Source of the DNA: Hansfordia pulvinata
Lineage: Eukaryota > Ascomycota > Sordariomycetes > Xylariales
DNA: 64,000 bases
Assembly (NCBI GenBank): GCA_006538405.1
Contig: BJKQ01000008.1
Coordinates: 992,001 to 1,056,000, forward strand
Direction of reading: 5' to 3'
Shown: positions 11,024-21,389 of the stretch, one piece after another
How positions within the stretch are numbered: position 1 is the first letter of the stretch
Layout of the letters: the number at the start of each line of letters is the position of its first letter
Program-made: the position numbers and the translations under genes
The notes under the pieces: model-generated
Database searches by the model: none
What the model was told of the DNA's origin: nothing
Seen by the model: only the letters and a program-made list of their open reading frames with translations

Positions 11024-12280
11024 GAAGCCGCGGCGCGACTTGAAGGCTGCCAGCAGCAGCGCGTTCAGCCGGGGTGGACGCGGGGCTTTGAGGGGCGCCA
11101 ACGTGGCTGCTGCTCGTGCCCGTCTCCTCTGTGCGCTGCCCTGTGCCTTGAGGCCTGGTGGCGCGGGTATTCCCTCGGATTTGGGGGCGGGGCGCTCTCT
11201 TCTTCTCTCTTCTCACGTTGGTGGTTTGTGGCGCTTGGTTTTCTGTCAGCCCCGGCGAAGTGAGGCTATTCGCAAGAGCCGTATGTACTCGTACCTGGGG
11301 GCGAGATGAATTTGTTTATTAGCGTAGGCGTTGACGCATTTGTGGAATGCCTGGATTGCAAGTCCGATATCGCTGGCTCCAACGACTCGGTTGTTTGTAG
11401 AATGTGCGTAGGTAGCGAAGCGTCTTCTCTGTCTGTTCTCCCCAATCGCGGAATAGACGTCATTGGGTACGGCTCAAAATTCCCTACCACTCTCGTGAAA
11501 ATTTCCACGGTCCATGGAAATTCAACCGTGACGTGACGGTGGCTTCTTGTTTCCAAGACGGTAGTACTGTAGGTACGCCATCAGTGCGCCCGTATTGTCC
11601 GTAAAAGCTGACGGACTCAGTACGGGGTTTTAAGACCTCCATGTCCGTAACCGCCGACCGCACGCGAGCGCCCTGGACACCTGAGATAGACGTATCGCAG
11701 ATGTACATTCCCTTGGTATTACGGATTTGAACGCGGCGGGCGACCCGCGGGGCTGTCAAACCCGTACCCAGACCTGCTTAGAAGTGCCCGAATGACCGCG
11801 TAGAAAAGTACCCCTACGCAGCTCCGAGCTCATGTGTAGGTAACGTACAAGTACTCTTGGCCACTTGGGTGGGCGAGCCGTAGGTACAAACGTAGGGCTC
11901 CATGCTATTAGCTGCACCATCGATGTGCTGATGGATGAGGAGCTGACCAAGTTGAGGCTACGTGCAACCACACCACGACAAGATTCCGAACGACCTCATC
12001 CTAGCCTCTCCTTGTTCCGCAACACCACCAGCACGGGCCAGACACCGCCAGCGGTCACACTGCCGCCTCCCAACCACATCATCCGAACTACGACTGCGCC
12101 TTCATCGCCAGGCAGATATCTGCCCCCTCGACGCCCACCTCGCCACCATAGCTTCAACGACCGACAGCTCCAGCGGCCCACTGTCAAGGTAGTGTCGGCC
12201 TCGGCACAGGCGCCGCCAGCCCTGAACCGCGCGCCCCTCGTCCATGTCGCTATGCCCCTCCCACAACACCCGGGAGCCAA
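11024..12280. other. Divergent promoter region between SUA5 and COG4
   Basis: About 1.25 kb. No gene recognised. GTAC-type motifs occur near 11285 (GTACTCGTACC), 11570 and 11840-11890. The 300 bases before the COG4 start are C-rich and free of stops in one frame, but that frame differs from COG4 and shows no conserved residues, so it is read as 5' UTR. Confidence 0.5.
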
Positions 12281-14884
12281 ATGTCCGCCAGCAACACCCC
12301 CAATGGCGACCCTCCAGCCCACCACCTGCTCCAGAGCCCGGCGCCGCTCGACACCGACGCCCCTGAGCACCGGAGGCTCAGTATAGCTGCGCCCAAGTCT
12401 GCGCCGCCTCCCTCCATCCGCGATGCGTCTTCCGTCGCTCAGGTTCGCGCCGCCCTCGCCGCCCTCCACCAGCGCGATGCAGCCCTCACGTCCCGCCTCG
12501 ACTCCCTCGTCGCCTCCCAGGACACCCTGTCCCGCGATCTCGCCCGCCTCGACCTGCTGCGCGCCAACCTCGGCTCCCAGGTCATCGCCACTCGCTCCAT
12601 AACCAACACCATGCTGGCCCCCGCGGCCGACACCGCCGGCCACCTGTCCAACCGCGTCAAGGACCTCGACCTCGAGAAAGACCGAGTCCACCAGACCCTC
12701 CGTGTGGTCGAGCAGGTCGCCGAGCTCAAGGCATGCGTCCACGGCGTCGTCGGCAGCATGGGCGCCCCCCAGGACTGGGAGGCTGCCGCGGGATACCTAT
12801 CACGCGCCTCCCGCATCCCCGAGGCCATTGCCCGCGGCCAGTTCGCCGCGTCCATCGTCCCGAGCGTCGAAGTCCCGGACGCCCCCTGGGTCACCCTCGA
12901 ATCCGCCAAGGAGAGCCTTTGCGGCCTCTTCCTCCGCGAGTTCGACAAAGCCACCCAGGAACAGGACGGCGCCAAGGTCACTCGCTTCTTCAAGCTGTTC
13001 CCGCTCATCGGGCGTGGTGATGTAGGCCTAGATGTCTACGGCCGCTATGTTTGCCAGGGTGTGGCCGGAACCGCTCGCGCTACTCTCAAAGATGCCAGCG
13101 CCCCCATACCTGCTGCGGGTGGCGGCCGGAAGGACGGTTTCTTCTACGCCAACGCGCTTACTCGGCTTTTCGAGCACATCGCCCAGATTGTCGAGGGCCA
13201 CGGCGGTCTGGTGGAGAGACATTACGGCGACGGCAAGATGGTCAAGGTCATCGAGCGGCTCCAGATGGAAGCTGATGTTCAGGGAGGCATCATTCTCGAT
13301 TCTTGGAGCGACGAGAGGACGGTCGACAGGCGTCTGACTGACGTCAAGAGCTACCCGTTTTCCTTCTTGGTGCAAAGTTTCGTCCAACAGCCCAGAGGCA
13401 TCACGGGCGCGCCCCGCATGGCCTCTCCTGCGTTAGGTGGTGGGACCAACGCTCGAACCAGCGAGGACGAGGGCGTCAACATGAAGGAGGTTGATGGACT
13501 GCTGAACGAGATTGCCATCATGCTTGGCAGGTGGTCTCTCTACTCCAAATTTCTCGCTGGCAAATGCCGAGTAAGTGCCATGCCCTGTGATTCTTGCCGC
13601 ATGAAAGCCCGCACTTGCTGACCTGTGTTTCTCCAGCCCCCCTCGGCGCCTGAAGATGCGGAACTATCCCTCCCGGAGCTTCTGACCAAGTCGAACTTTA
13701 GCAGGAAGGTGTCGGCAAAGCTCGTCACCCCTTACAACGTCATGTCGACCTTCTTCTTCAGGAGATCCGTTGAGAAGGCCTTCCAGCTTGACGAGTCTCC
13801 GTCGGGGCTTTCGCTTAACATGCAGAAGCCGCTTGACGGCAACGCTCCTTACATAATATCCGCCGTCGACGATGTAATGTACATTGTCAGCACGGTATTG
13901 CAGAAGTCGGTATCGACCTCGCAAAGAGAAGTGGTGGCTTCTGTCATTCCGACGGTCAGCCGTGTTCTTGGCGCCGACTTCATCGGCATGATACAGCGCA
14001 AGATGCGCGACGAGTCGTATCCTCGGCCCGCCATACAAGGGCAGCTGCCGCCCGAAGACAAGATCGTGCCCTTTATTGTGCTCATCAACAGTCTGGAGAT
14101 CTCCAATGACTATCTGTCCCGGGTCGTTGAAGCGCGCCTGGGCCCGGCGGAGGACCAAGCAAACGGCACGGAGACCCCGAACCCCATCGCCCAATCTTTC
14201 CCTTTCGAGCAGGATGCCAGCTTTGTGACCAAGACGATCAACGCGTTGAACTCGAGCTTCACGGCGCAGGCATCAGAGCTCATGTCGGACGGGTTGACGG
14301 TGCTGTTCAACCAGGTGGTGAAGCTGCGGCTGCGGCGGGTGCTGCAGAACACGTTCAGCGACGCCGACTACTCGCTCACGGAGGAGGAGCTCGCCGAGGT
14401 GGCGGCTGCCAACGACGAGGACGAGGACGCGATGCTGGACGCGGTGCCGCGGCGGTTCGAGGCCGAGTGGGACGCGGTGATGCGGCCGATCGGGCGGCTG
14501 ATGACGCCGCGGGCGTTCTCGTCGCTGATGGACACGACGGCGCGGCACCTGGCGCGGGTGCTGGAGAAGCGGGTGTGGGCGTACGCGGGGCGGGCCAACG
14601 CGTACGGGGCGATCCGGATGGACCGCGACTTCTCGGGGATCATCTCGGCGCTGGCGCGGGGCAGCCACTACGGGGTGCGGGAGCTGTTCGCGCGGGTGGC
14701 GCAGGTGCTGATGGTGGCCAACATGGAGGCGGACGAGTGGGAGGAGCTGCTGGCGGAGATGGAGGAGGAGAGGGAGCGGCGGGCGCGGGACGGGACGCTC
14801 GGGGACGACGACGAGCTCGCGGGGATCCGGTGGGTGCTGAGCGAGGACGAGAGGCGCAAGGCGCGCGGGTTGGTGAGGGAGTAA
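12281..14884 (+). CDS. COG4: Conserved oligomeric Golgi complex subunit 4
   Basis: Subunit of lobe A of the COG tethering complex, which captures retrograde vesicles at the Golgi. Exons are 12281-13570 and 13637-14884, joined in phase 0 through a GTAAGT donor and CTCCAG acceptor, giving 845 residues. The N-terminal ~130 residues form the heptad-rich helical region (VRAALAALHQRDAALTSRLDSL and RLDLLRANLGSQVIATR). Family stretches follow: QTLRVVEQVAELKACVHGV, ASRIPEAIARGQFAASIVPS, GRYVCQGVAGTAR, ANALTRLFEHIAQIVEGH and LMTPRAFSSLMDTTARHLARVLEK. Length matches yeast Cog4. The C-terminus is a Glu/Arg-rich charged helix (ELLAEMEEERERRARD). The start is the first in-frame ATG before the helical domain. 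Confidence 0.95.
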
Positions 14885-16333
14885 GGGAGGGGCAGGCAGG
14901 AAGGCCATGCAGTCAGGTGGGCTTCACAAGAGGCAAAGCGAGGGTTTGGCCCCATATACTTCCTCGAGACGAATCCGAGAGAGGGGAAGAAAAAACAAAA
15001 GAGAAGCTGCCCCCAGAAGCAGAAGTAGAAGCAGATCTGGGCGTCTGTGTGAAATCTACGTACGTCTTTGCTGATGGGTAGCTGGGGATTGGTAGACGGA
15101 CGGGGCCAGCGAGATGGAGGAGATGTGGGCAGATCACCTGAGAAAAAACGATGCCATGTCGAAATGCTGCTCATGTCTACGAGTGAGAAAGAAGAGAGAA
15201 GCAGAGTCTCCCGTCTGGTTGGCGGCTACGAAACGTACATCTCGAGGTGAATGCATGATATACCACGGCCCCGGGGCTCATGGGCTGGGCGGCCGGGGCG
15301 GAGACTCGGGCCCGGAGCACCCGGAGCGGGGCGGCGAGGAAGCCGGCAGCGGCTGACCTCGAGCGCATCCACAGGAGTACCTACTCGTACAAAGTGTGCC
15401 TGCCTTAGGTGCATGCAGGTACCGTACCTAACCTAAATGTAAGTACCTACCAAGGTTCCGTACCTACCGTAGGTACCTTTTATGTGTCGTTCCTCACGCG
15501 TACCGCCCTTAACTCAATGGCTTCCGGGTTCTAAGGCACGAGTATTCACAAGTCAGGACTTCGCCTCGCCTCTATATAGGTACCTTACACGGCAATCTCT
15601 TTAAGCTACTCGTAGATGGCGGACACGGACCCGAGAGCAACCGGGCAGGACCTACCTGGGTGTAGGCTGAAATCCGGAAAAGTTGGCAGAGTGTTGGCAG
15701 AGGACCCATACGAGATGCAGGCTACGCAAGCACACATCTTTGGTGGTCGCAGAGGGGGAGGGGTTGAATGCTGCTCGAGGCATCTCAGAGCGCGTTGCTG
15801 TGTGTCTGACTTTGTCCCGCTGGAACGGGCTGCCATTGAAGAAGGCTCTGCCTTACCTGGTACTTGTAGGTACCTTATAAGAAGAGCCGGTGCATGTCAA
15901 GTGAGTTACCCTGGGTTAGGCCTGGTGCTTAGGTGCCTGGTAAGCACAAAAAGTACGATATGCACATTCCATACTCGCAAAAGCTCTGATGGGATTTATA
16001 TGTATTATATTAGACGGGGAAGGTCTTGAAACAATGGACGCACACAACGGAGCACGGCCTGGTCGGGATTCATTCGCAGGCCCGGCTACGGCGGCACGCA
16101 TCCCTGCTCCGGAGCAGCCGCCACAAACCGGTTCTGACAGCCCCCACGTTGGCCAGGTTGCTCGATTATTCGTCAGATCGGTCGACAGGCCCCCGGGGCG
16201 GACTAATCAGGTTGTGAGGTTCGGGGGAGGATTGGGTGAGTGCGCGGGTGCAGTCAATCGAGAGCACGAGCATTGGTAAAGCAACAGTAGCGCAGCCGTC
16301 GTGAAGAAACCTCGAGAGCCTATCACACTTGGC

Positions 16334-16360
16334 GAGAGAGAGAGAGAGAGAGAGAGAGAG
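16334..16360. repeat. GA dinucleotide microsatellite
   Basis: Thirteen and a half uninterrupted GA units. It is the complement of the CT tract about 330 bases downstream, so the two could pair as a stem in single-stranded DNA or a transcript. Confidence 0.9.
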
Positions 16361-16688
16361 GCCGTAACGAACAGTTACGCAATGCAAGGTACCCGGACCG
16401 CCTAGCTGATATGTGAATTGAGGACTGGATGGGGAGCAAGGAATGGGGATTTCTGGCGGCATATGGGGAAAATGGATGACGCGGGGCGAGGACGCTACGG
16501 AGACGCCGCCCGCAGAGCAACGCGTATCACGGTTCCCTAATTGCGCGAACCAGGTCGGATCGGGCACGCGGCCGGGGGAGCCAAGGCGATCGATCCGTGT
16601 CGTGTGGTTTCTGTGGCCATGACCATGACGAGTCTCTCGTGATGTCCCGGGGTCTTCTTCTTTGCCTTAATACTGGCACAACAGACTT

Positions 16689-16689
16689 G

Positions 16690-16727
<38 letters not shown>

Positions 16728-16728
16728 T
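16689..16728. repeat. CT dinucleotide tract, interrupted
   Basis: About 40 bases of CT repeat broken by extra T residues near 16703 and 16727. Complementary to the GA tract at 16334-16360. Confidence 0.9.
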
Positions 16729-17344
16729 TCACTCTTTCCTTCTCTCGTTCCCCGGCTCTCTTCTTCTCTCGGCTCATCTCCACATGCGGCCAATTGGTGC
16801 TGTTGCTTCTCGTGCCATACACAGACAGTCTTCCGAAAGGGATTCGTCGTACATAATTGATTGGACTGCCATTGCCGTACACTGCACCGACAGACAGAAG
16901 ACCAGCCTGCCAGCCTCGCCTGAGCCAGACGGGCAGATACCTGAAGATTACCTTGGGCACCCTGTAGGGAGACCAGCGATCTGGAGATAGACGTCGACGT
17001 TGGTTGTCCACCCGCCCTCTTGGCTCACAGCGGAGCGTCTTCTTGGGTTAGCGCCCGCTCTGTCAGGCACCACGGCTTGGCAAACGTCATTGAAGCCTCT
17101 CCCATCAGCCGCATCCATATCCCACATTCGCCGACTGCAATACGGTCCCGTCCCTCCACGTCCGGTCCGTCGGGTGGCGGTATACGGAGTACGTCAGTTC
17201 CGAGGTGCCTTACCTGCATCGCTGACGGAACCTTATACACATAACGGTCAACATCCCAAAGATCACCGCTGGCTCCTTCCGGCTCTTACAAACGACACAA
17301 GTCTCAATAGGTAGACGGAGGTACGATTGGAAGTACCTGAGGAG

Positions 17345-17356
17345 GTAGGTACCTAC
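17345..17356. repeat. 12-bp perfect palindrome GTAGGTACCTAC upstream of the transporter
   Basis: Lies 35 bases before the CDF start codon and belongs to the dispersed GTACCTA family of this window. A regulatory role is possible but not shown. Confidence 0.6.
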
Positions 17357-17391
17357 CCAACTTCCAAGGAGGTCGACTTCGTTCCACCGAC

Positions 17392-19073
17392 ATGGTCGGC
17401 AAACGGGGCTTCTTCGCCCCAGACGACCGCTCCTCCAGCTTCGCCCCGAGCTCCCACGCCGGCGACCGCGACCGCCCCGGCTCCTCCTCTGCCGATCATC
17501 ATGATCATGCCTCCTCCCTGCGCAAGCGGCCCTCCCTCGTCGCCGGCGACGACGACCTCGAGAGCGGCGGCGGCGGCGGCAACAAGAACAACAGGAACAG
17601 CAAGAACGACCATGACCACCACCACGACAGCAGCTCGCGGCCCCGGCCCAAGCTGTTCCGCTTCCGCGACATAGCCCGCACCGCCCTCGAGGACAAGCGC
17701 CGCGACGACCTCAAGCGCGCCCTGCTGCACGGCGTCGACCGCCGCGGGCTCGAGCGCTTCCGCAAGTCCGACGCCGACCTGCGCGCCATCCCCAACCGCC
17801 GCGTCCGCGCCTTCTACGCCGACCAGAACGAGCGCCTCAACGACTGGCTCGAGGTCGACGCCGTCGTCACCGCCATCGCCGACGACGTCCTCGAGTCCAT
17901 GGACCCCGACCCGGACCACGACGGCGACATGGAGCGCGGCGGCGGCCTGCAGCACGCCCACAACAACATCTCCGGCCTGCTGCCCGACGACGAGCGCGAC
18001 CGCCGCGCCCGCGCCTCCCGCCGCGCCACCCTCGCCATCAACATCAACGTCGCCGCCAACGTCCTCCTGCTCGCCGGCAAGATCGTCGCCGCCCTCTCCA
18101 CCGGCTCCCTCTCCCTCGTCGCCTCCCTCGTCGACTCCGCCCTCGACCTGCTCTGCACCCTCATCATCTGGAGCACCAACCGCCTCGTCCAGTGGCGCGT
18201 CAACGCCCTGCGCAAGCGCTTCCCCGTCGGCCGCCGCCGCCTCGAGCCCCTCGGCATCCTCGTCTTCTCCATCATCATGGTCATCTCCTTCGCCCAGATC
18301 CTGCAGGAGTCCGTCCAGAAGCTGATGCCCCTCGAGGGCCAGGCCGAGATGCTGTCCACCACCGCCATCGCGGCTCTCGTCACCACCATCGTCCTCAAGG
18401 GCGTCATCGGCCTGGGCTGCCTGCCCATCAAGACCGCCCAGGTCCAGGCCCTCGCCCAGGACTGCAAGACCGACGTCGTCTTCAACACCCTCTCGCTGCT
18501 GTTCCCTTTCATCGGGTACAAGGCTGATGTGTGGTGGTTGGATGTGAGCTGGACCCCCCCCCCCCTCCTCAATGTCTCGTCTAGATCAAAAGGGATTACT
18601 TCAGAAAGAAAAAGAAACGTTCATGAGCTAACCAACTACCCCACTCGCTCAACCAGCCCGCCGGCGCCGGCCTCCTCTCCCTCTTCATCATCTACGACTG
18701 GGGCCAGACCTGCTTCGAGAACGTGACCCGCCTGTCGGGCGAGGCCGCCCCCGCCCGCACCCAGCAGAAGCTGCTCTACCTGGCCTACCGGTTCTCGCCC
18801 GTCGTCGCGGGCATCAAGCGCATCACCGCCTACCACGCGGGCGACGGGGTTTGGGCCGAGTTCGACATTTTGCTGGACGACAAGCACGACCACGAGGCCG
18901 GCGGCGGCGGCGGCGGCGGTTTCGGCTGCTCGCTGCGCACCGCCCACGACGTCGCCGAGACGCTCCAGTACTGCGCCGAGGGCCTGCTCGAGGTCGACCG
19001 CGCCTTCGTCTCCACCGACTACTCGTCCTCCGGGCCCCAGGGCCACGCGCATGATGCCGAGGTTGCGAATTAA
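17392..19073 (+). CDS. Cation diffusion facilitator, Mn/Fe-type
   Basis: Divalent metal/proton antiporter of an internal membrane. Exons are 17392-18543 and 18657-19073 (phase 0, GTGAGC donor), 522 residues. The first ~200 residues are cytosolic: a His/Asp/Ser-rich low-complexity start, then KRRDDLKRALLHGVDRRGLERFRKSDADLRAIPNRRVRAFYADQNE, typical of the fungal CDF family. The membrane domain begins ATLAININVAANVLLLAGKIVAAL. The second segment has LVDSALDLLCTLIIW and the fifth QALAQDCKTDVVFN. Both metal-site segments therefore read DxxxD, the pattern of Mn-transporting CDFs rather than the HxxxD of Zn transporters. The C-terminal cytosolic domain starts after YDWGQTCFENV and contains ITAYHAGDGVWAEFDILLD, with a Gly-rich insert. 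The metal is inferred from the motif only. Confidence 0.92.
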
Positions 19074-19960
19074 AAGGGGGAGGGGAGGGGCTTTTGAGGT
19101 CAGGGCAGGGGCGATAGGCTTGATAAAAGGGGGTTGGGTTGCTGTCCACTACAACCCTTTGGAGATTTGGTATAAATAGCATTTCAGGCGTTAGCGATTT
19201 AGCAGCATAATGAACATTGATTAGTGACTAGCAGAAAACACACATGTCGCTTCCAGCTAGAGATTGGTGAGAGGTGTGTTATAGCTCTATCATTAAGTTA
19301 CTGGATGTCGGGGCCATACTACGAGTGAGAGGTGCAAAGCCTGAAAGTCAAGCTGAGATCTCGTCGATAGGAACACCCACCCCTCCAGAGTGTTCACTCC
19401 CCAAGCTCTCCAATAAAATGGCGTATTTTTTTTCTTTGTGTTGGGCATCCAGCATTCTCCCGCCTTTTGGTATTGCTCGAGCTGTGATGCGAAAGTATCT
19501 GGGCGGGTGCTCTCAGAATACAAAATAAGTCAGATTTCCCCCTACGAGCCGATTGAGCTTATCCTTGATCCAAATTCCATGTCGTGGGAATGCCAAGGCT
19601 GGGATCCCGGGGCCTCGGCCTCGGCCGCGTCAAGCTCCCTAGCGTGAAGCGTGGCCCGAGTCCCCCTCCCACAGCGGGCAGACAGACACTTGGTCACGGA
19701 GAGACGTCGCGCCAAGATTGGTGTATTTCGAAGCAACCGAGAACGCCTCGCTCATGCAATTTCTTTTCTTCCTTTTCGTCTCTTCTTTCCTCTGGGAAAG
19801 AGCAGCTCTCCCCTCGCGTCGCCCGACACAGGTCGCGTCGGCGTTGATGCATCTGGCCCCGGGTCGGGGGAGGGTTGGCGGCGTGGTGCGGAGGCGCGCA
19901 TCTCGTGGTGCTACACTTTCGGCCAACGAAGAGCCTTCCGGTATGGCGCAGGCGGGGCAA
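19074..19960. other. Convergent 3' regions of the cation transporter and RPB6
   Basis: About 890 bases between facing stop codons. No gene, RNA or conserved site recognised. Confidence 0.55.
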
Positions 19961-20629
19961 TCACTGCAGCAGCTCCTCGCAGGTCCAGTCCTCGTAGCTG
20001 CACAGACAGGCGTTAGCCAATGGTCGAGGGGTGGTCTCGGAGAGAGCGAGGTGGGTGGGCAGGGGAATGAATACTCACAAGCCGTCGGGCATGTAGCGGC
20101 GGACGATGAGGGGGATCTTCTTCTCGCGCAGCTCCTTGATGGCGATCTGAAGCGGGTCGGTCTCGCCCTCGAGGTCGACGAGGACGGGGGCGTTCATGCT
20201 GATCTGGAGGGCGCGGGTGCCCAGGATGCGGGCGCGCTCGTACTTTGTCATGTAGGGGGTCGTCTTGCGCTCGTCGGTGGGGATCTTCTTGTCCTTCTGC
20301 GACCGGTCCCCGCCCTTGCTGCGGTTGGCCGAGGCCGACGGGTCGCCCGAGATGACGACGTTGTCCTCCTCCTCGGCGCCGCGCCGGTTGTGCTCCTCGT
20401 CGTCCTCAGGAACCTCGGGCTCCAGGTCGTCAACGGGCTCGTCCTCCTCGAGGAAGGGCTCCTCGCTGTGCCGGGGGGGAAAGGTTTTACCAGTCAGTCA
20501 AGAAAAGGCCGGCTCGGATGGGACGCGTTGCAGTGGTGGCGCGGGGGCCAGCAGGAGGGTGGGCAAGGCAAGGGGGGGGGGCGCATGAACTCACCCGCCA
20601 ACGTCTCCGTCGTCTCCAAAGTCGGACAT
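19961..20629 (-). CDS. RPB6: RNA polymerases I, II and III shared subunit Rpb6 (ABC23)
   Basis: Small core subunit common to all three nuclear RNA polymerases, needed for assembly and stability. Minus-strand exons are 20595-20629, 20079-20465 and 19961-19997, giving 152 residues, the usual size. The acidic N-terminus opens [12 protein letters not shown] and continues with [24 protein letters not shown] style sequence. The conserved omega-like domain is unmistakable: [59 protein letters not shown], then the C-terminal [11 protein letters not shown]. Intron 1 starts GTGAGTT after 11 codons plus two bases, and intron 2 splits the Phe codon after MPDG. The gene is divergent from the TFIIIA-like gene on its right. 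Confidence 0.97.
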
Positions 20630-21389
20630 GGTGGAAGGGTGGTGGTGTGTCGGTGCAGAGGCGTGTCGTTTCGTTCGATGGGGATGCGGGCGCGTCGGGG
20701 ATGGCAGGTGCAGTCGCGACAGGAGAGTGTTGGGCCGGGTGTCGATGGGTGATTCCAGCGAGGGCCGACGAGACAAAGCACCACCGAGGACGATGGTTGG
20801 CAATGGTGGTTGGCGCCCGGATGCGCAATGCAAAATTTAACTGGGGAAACGGAGCCTTGTCCCACGGTGGGCTGCAGCCGTGCAGCGGCACAGCGGGCAG
20901 ACGGTGTCTGGTGGGGGCCGGACGGTTGGCGCCAATCAGCTCGAGACGAGGAAATACTTGAGACCTGTGCTAGATCGTGCATGAAGCTGGAGTACCATCA
21001 CCGAGAACGGTTTGGGGACGGAAAGCTCGTACGAGTACCCAGCCCGTACACTTGCGCCAAAGTTTACCTAGCGTAAGGTACCTGTAGCCGGGTATGGCCC
21101 GTGCTCTGAAGCTCCAGCCTCTCCGTTCTAGAAGGACTCCCACCTCGTTAGCAGGCCCACCAAAATTTTGGCCGACTCTCCGATAAGATAATCGAGGCAC
21201 ATCACATCACTCGAATTGGCCCTCATCGTCCTCCACCAACGCCGCCAACCTTACTCAATCTCTCAGTACCCTACAGAACCAGCAACACGGCCTCAAGGAG
21301 CCGCTGCCCTCTACGCTGAATGGGAAGGACGGCCCACCGCTCCTGCCATTGACACGAAGATCATGTGAAGCCCCGATACCCCCTCCATC
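20630..21389. other. Divergent promoter region between RPB6 and the TFIIIA-like gene
   Basis: About 760 bases between start codons of two genes of the transcription machinery. A GGTACCT motif lies at about 21077. No RNA gene or protein recognised. Confidence 0.55.

Larger units (their letters stand above)
14885..17391. other. Intergenic region between COG4 and the cation transporter, no gene seen
   Basis: About 2.5 kb. Rich in GTACCTA-type palindromes, especially 15375-15480 and near 15580 and 15865, including GTACCTAC-C-GTAGGTAC at 15460-15476. It also carries two complementary purine/pyrimidine tracts (see repeats at 16334 and 16689). A perfect 12-bp palindrome GTAGGTACCTAC sits at 17345-17356, 35 bases before the transporter start. 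The short open frames have no recognisable product. Confidence 0.6.

Noticed and set aside
14273..14908. 211-codon minus-strand frame at the 3' end of COG4
   Set aside because: His/Arg/Pro-rich complement of COG4 exon 2; no motif.
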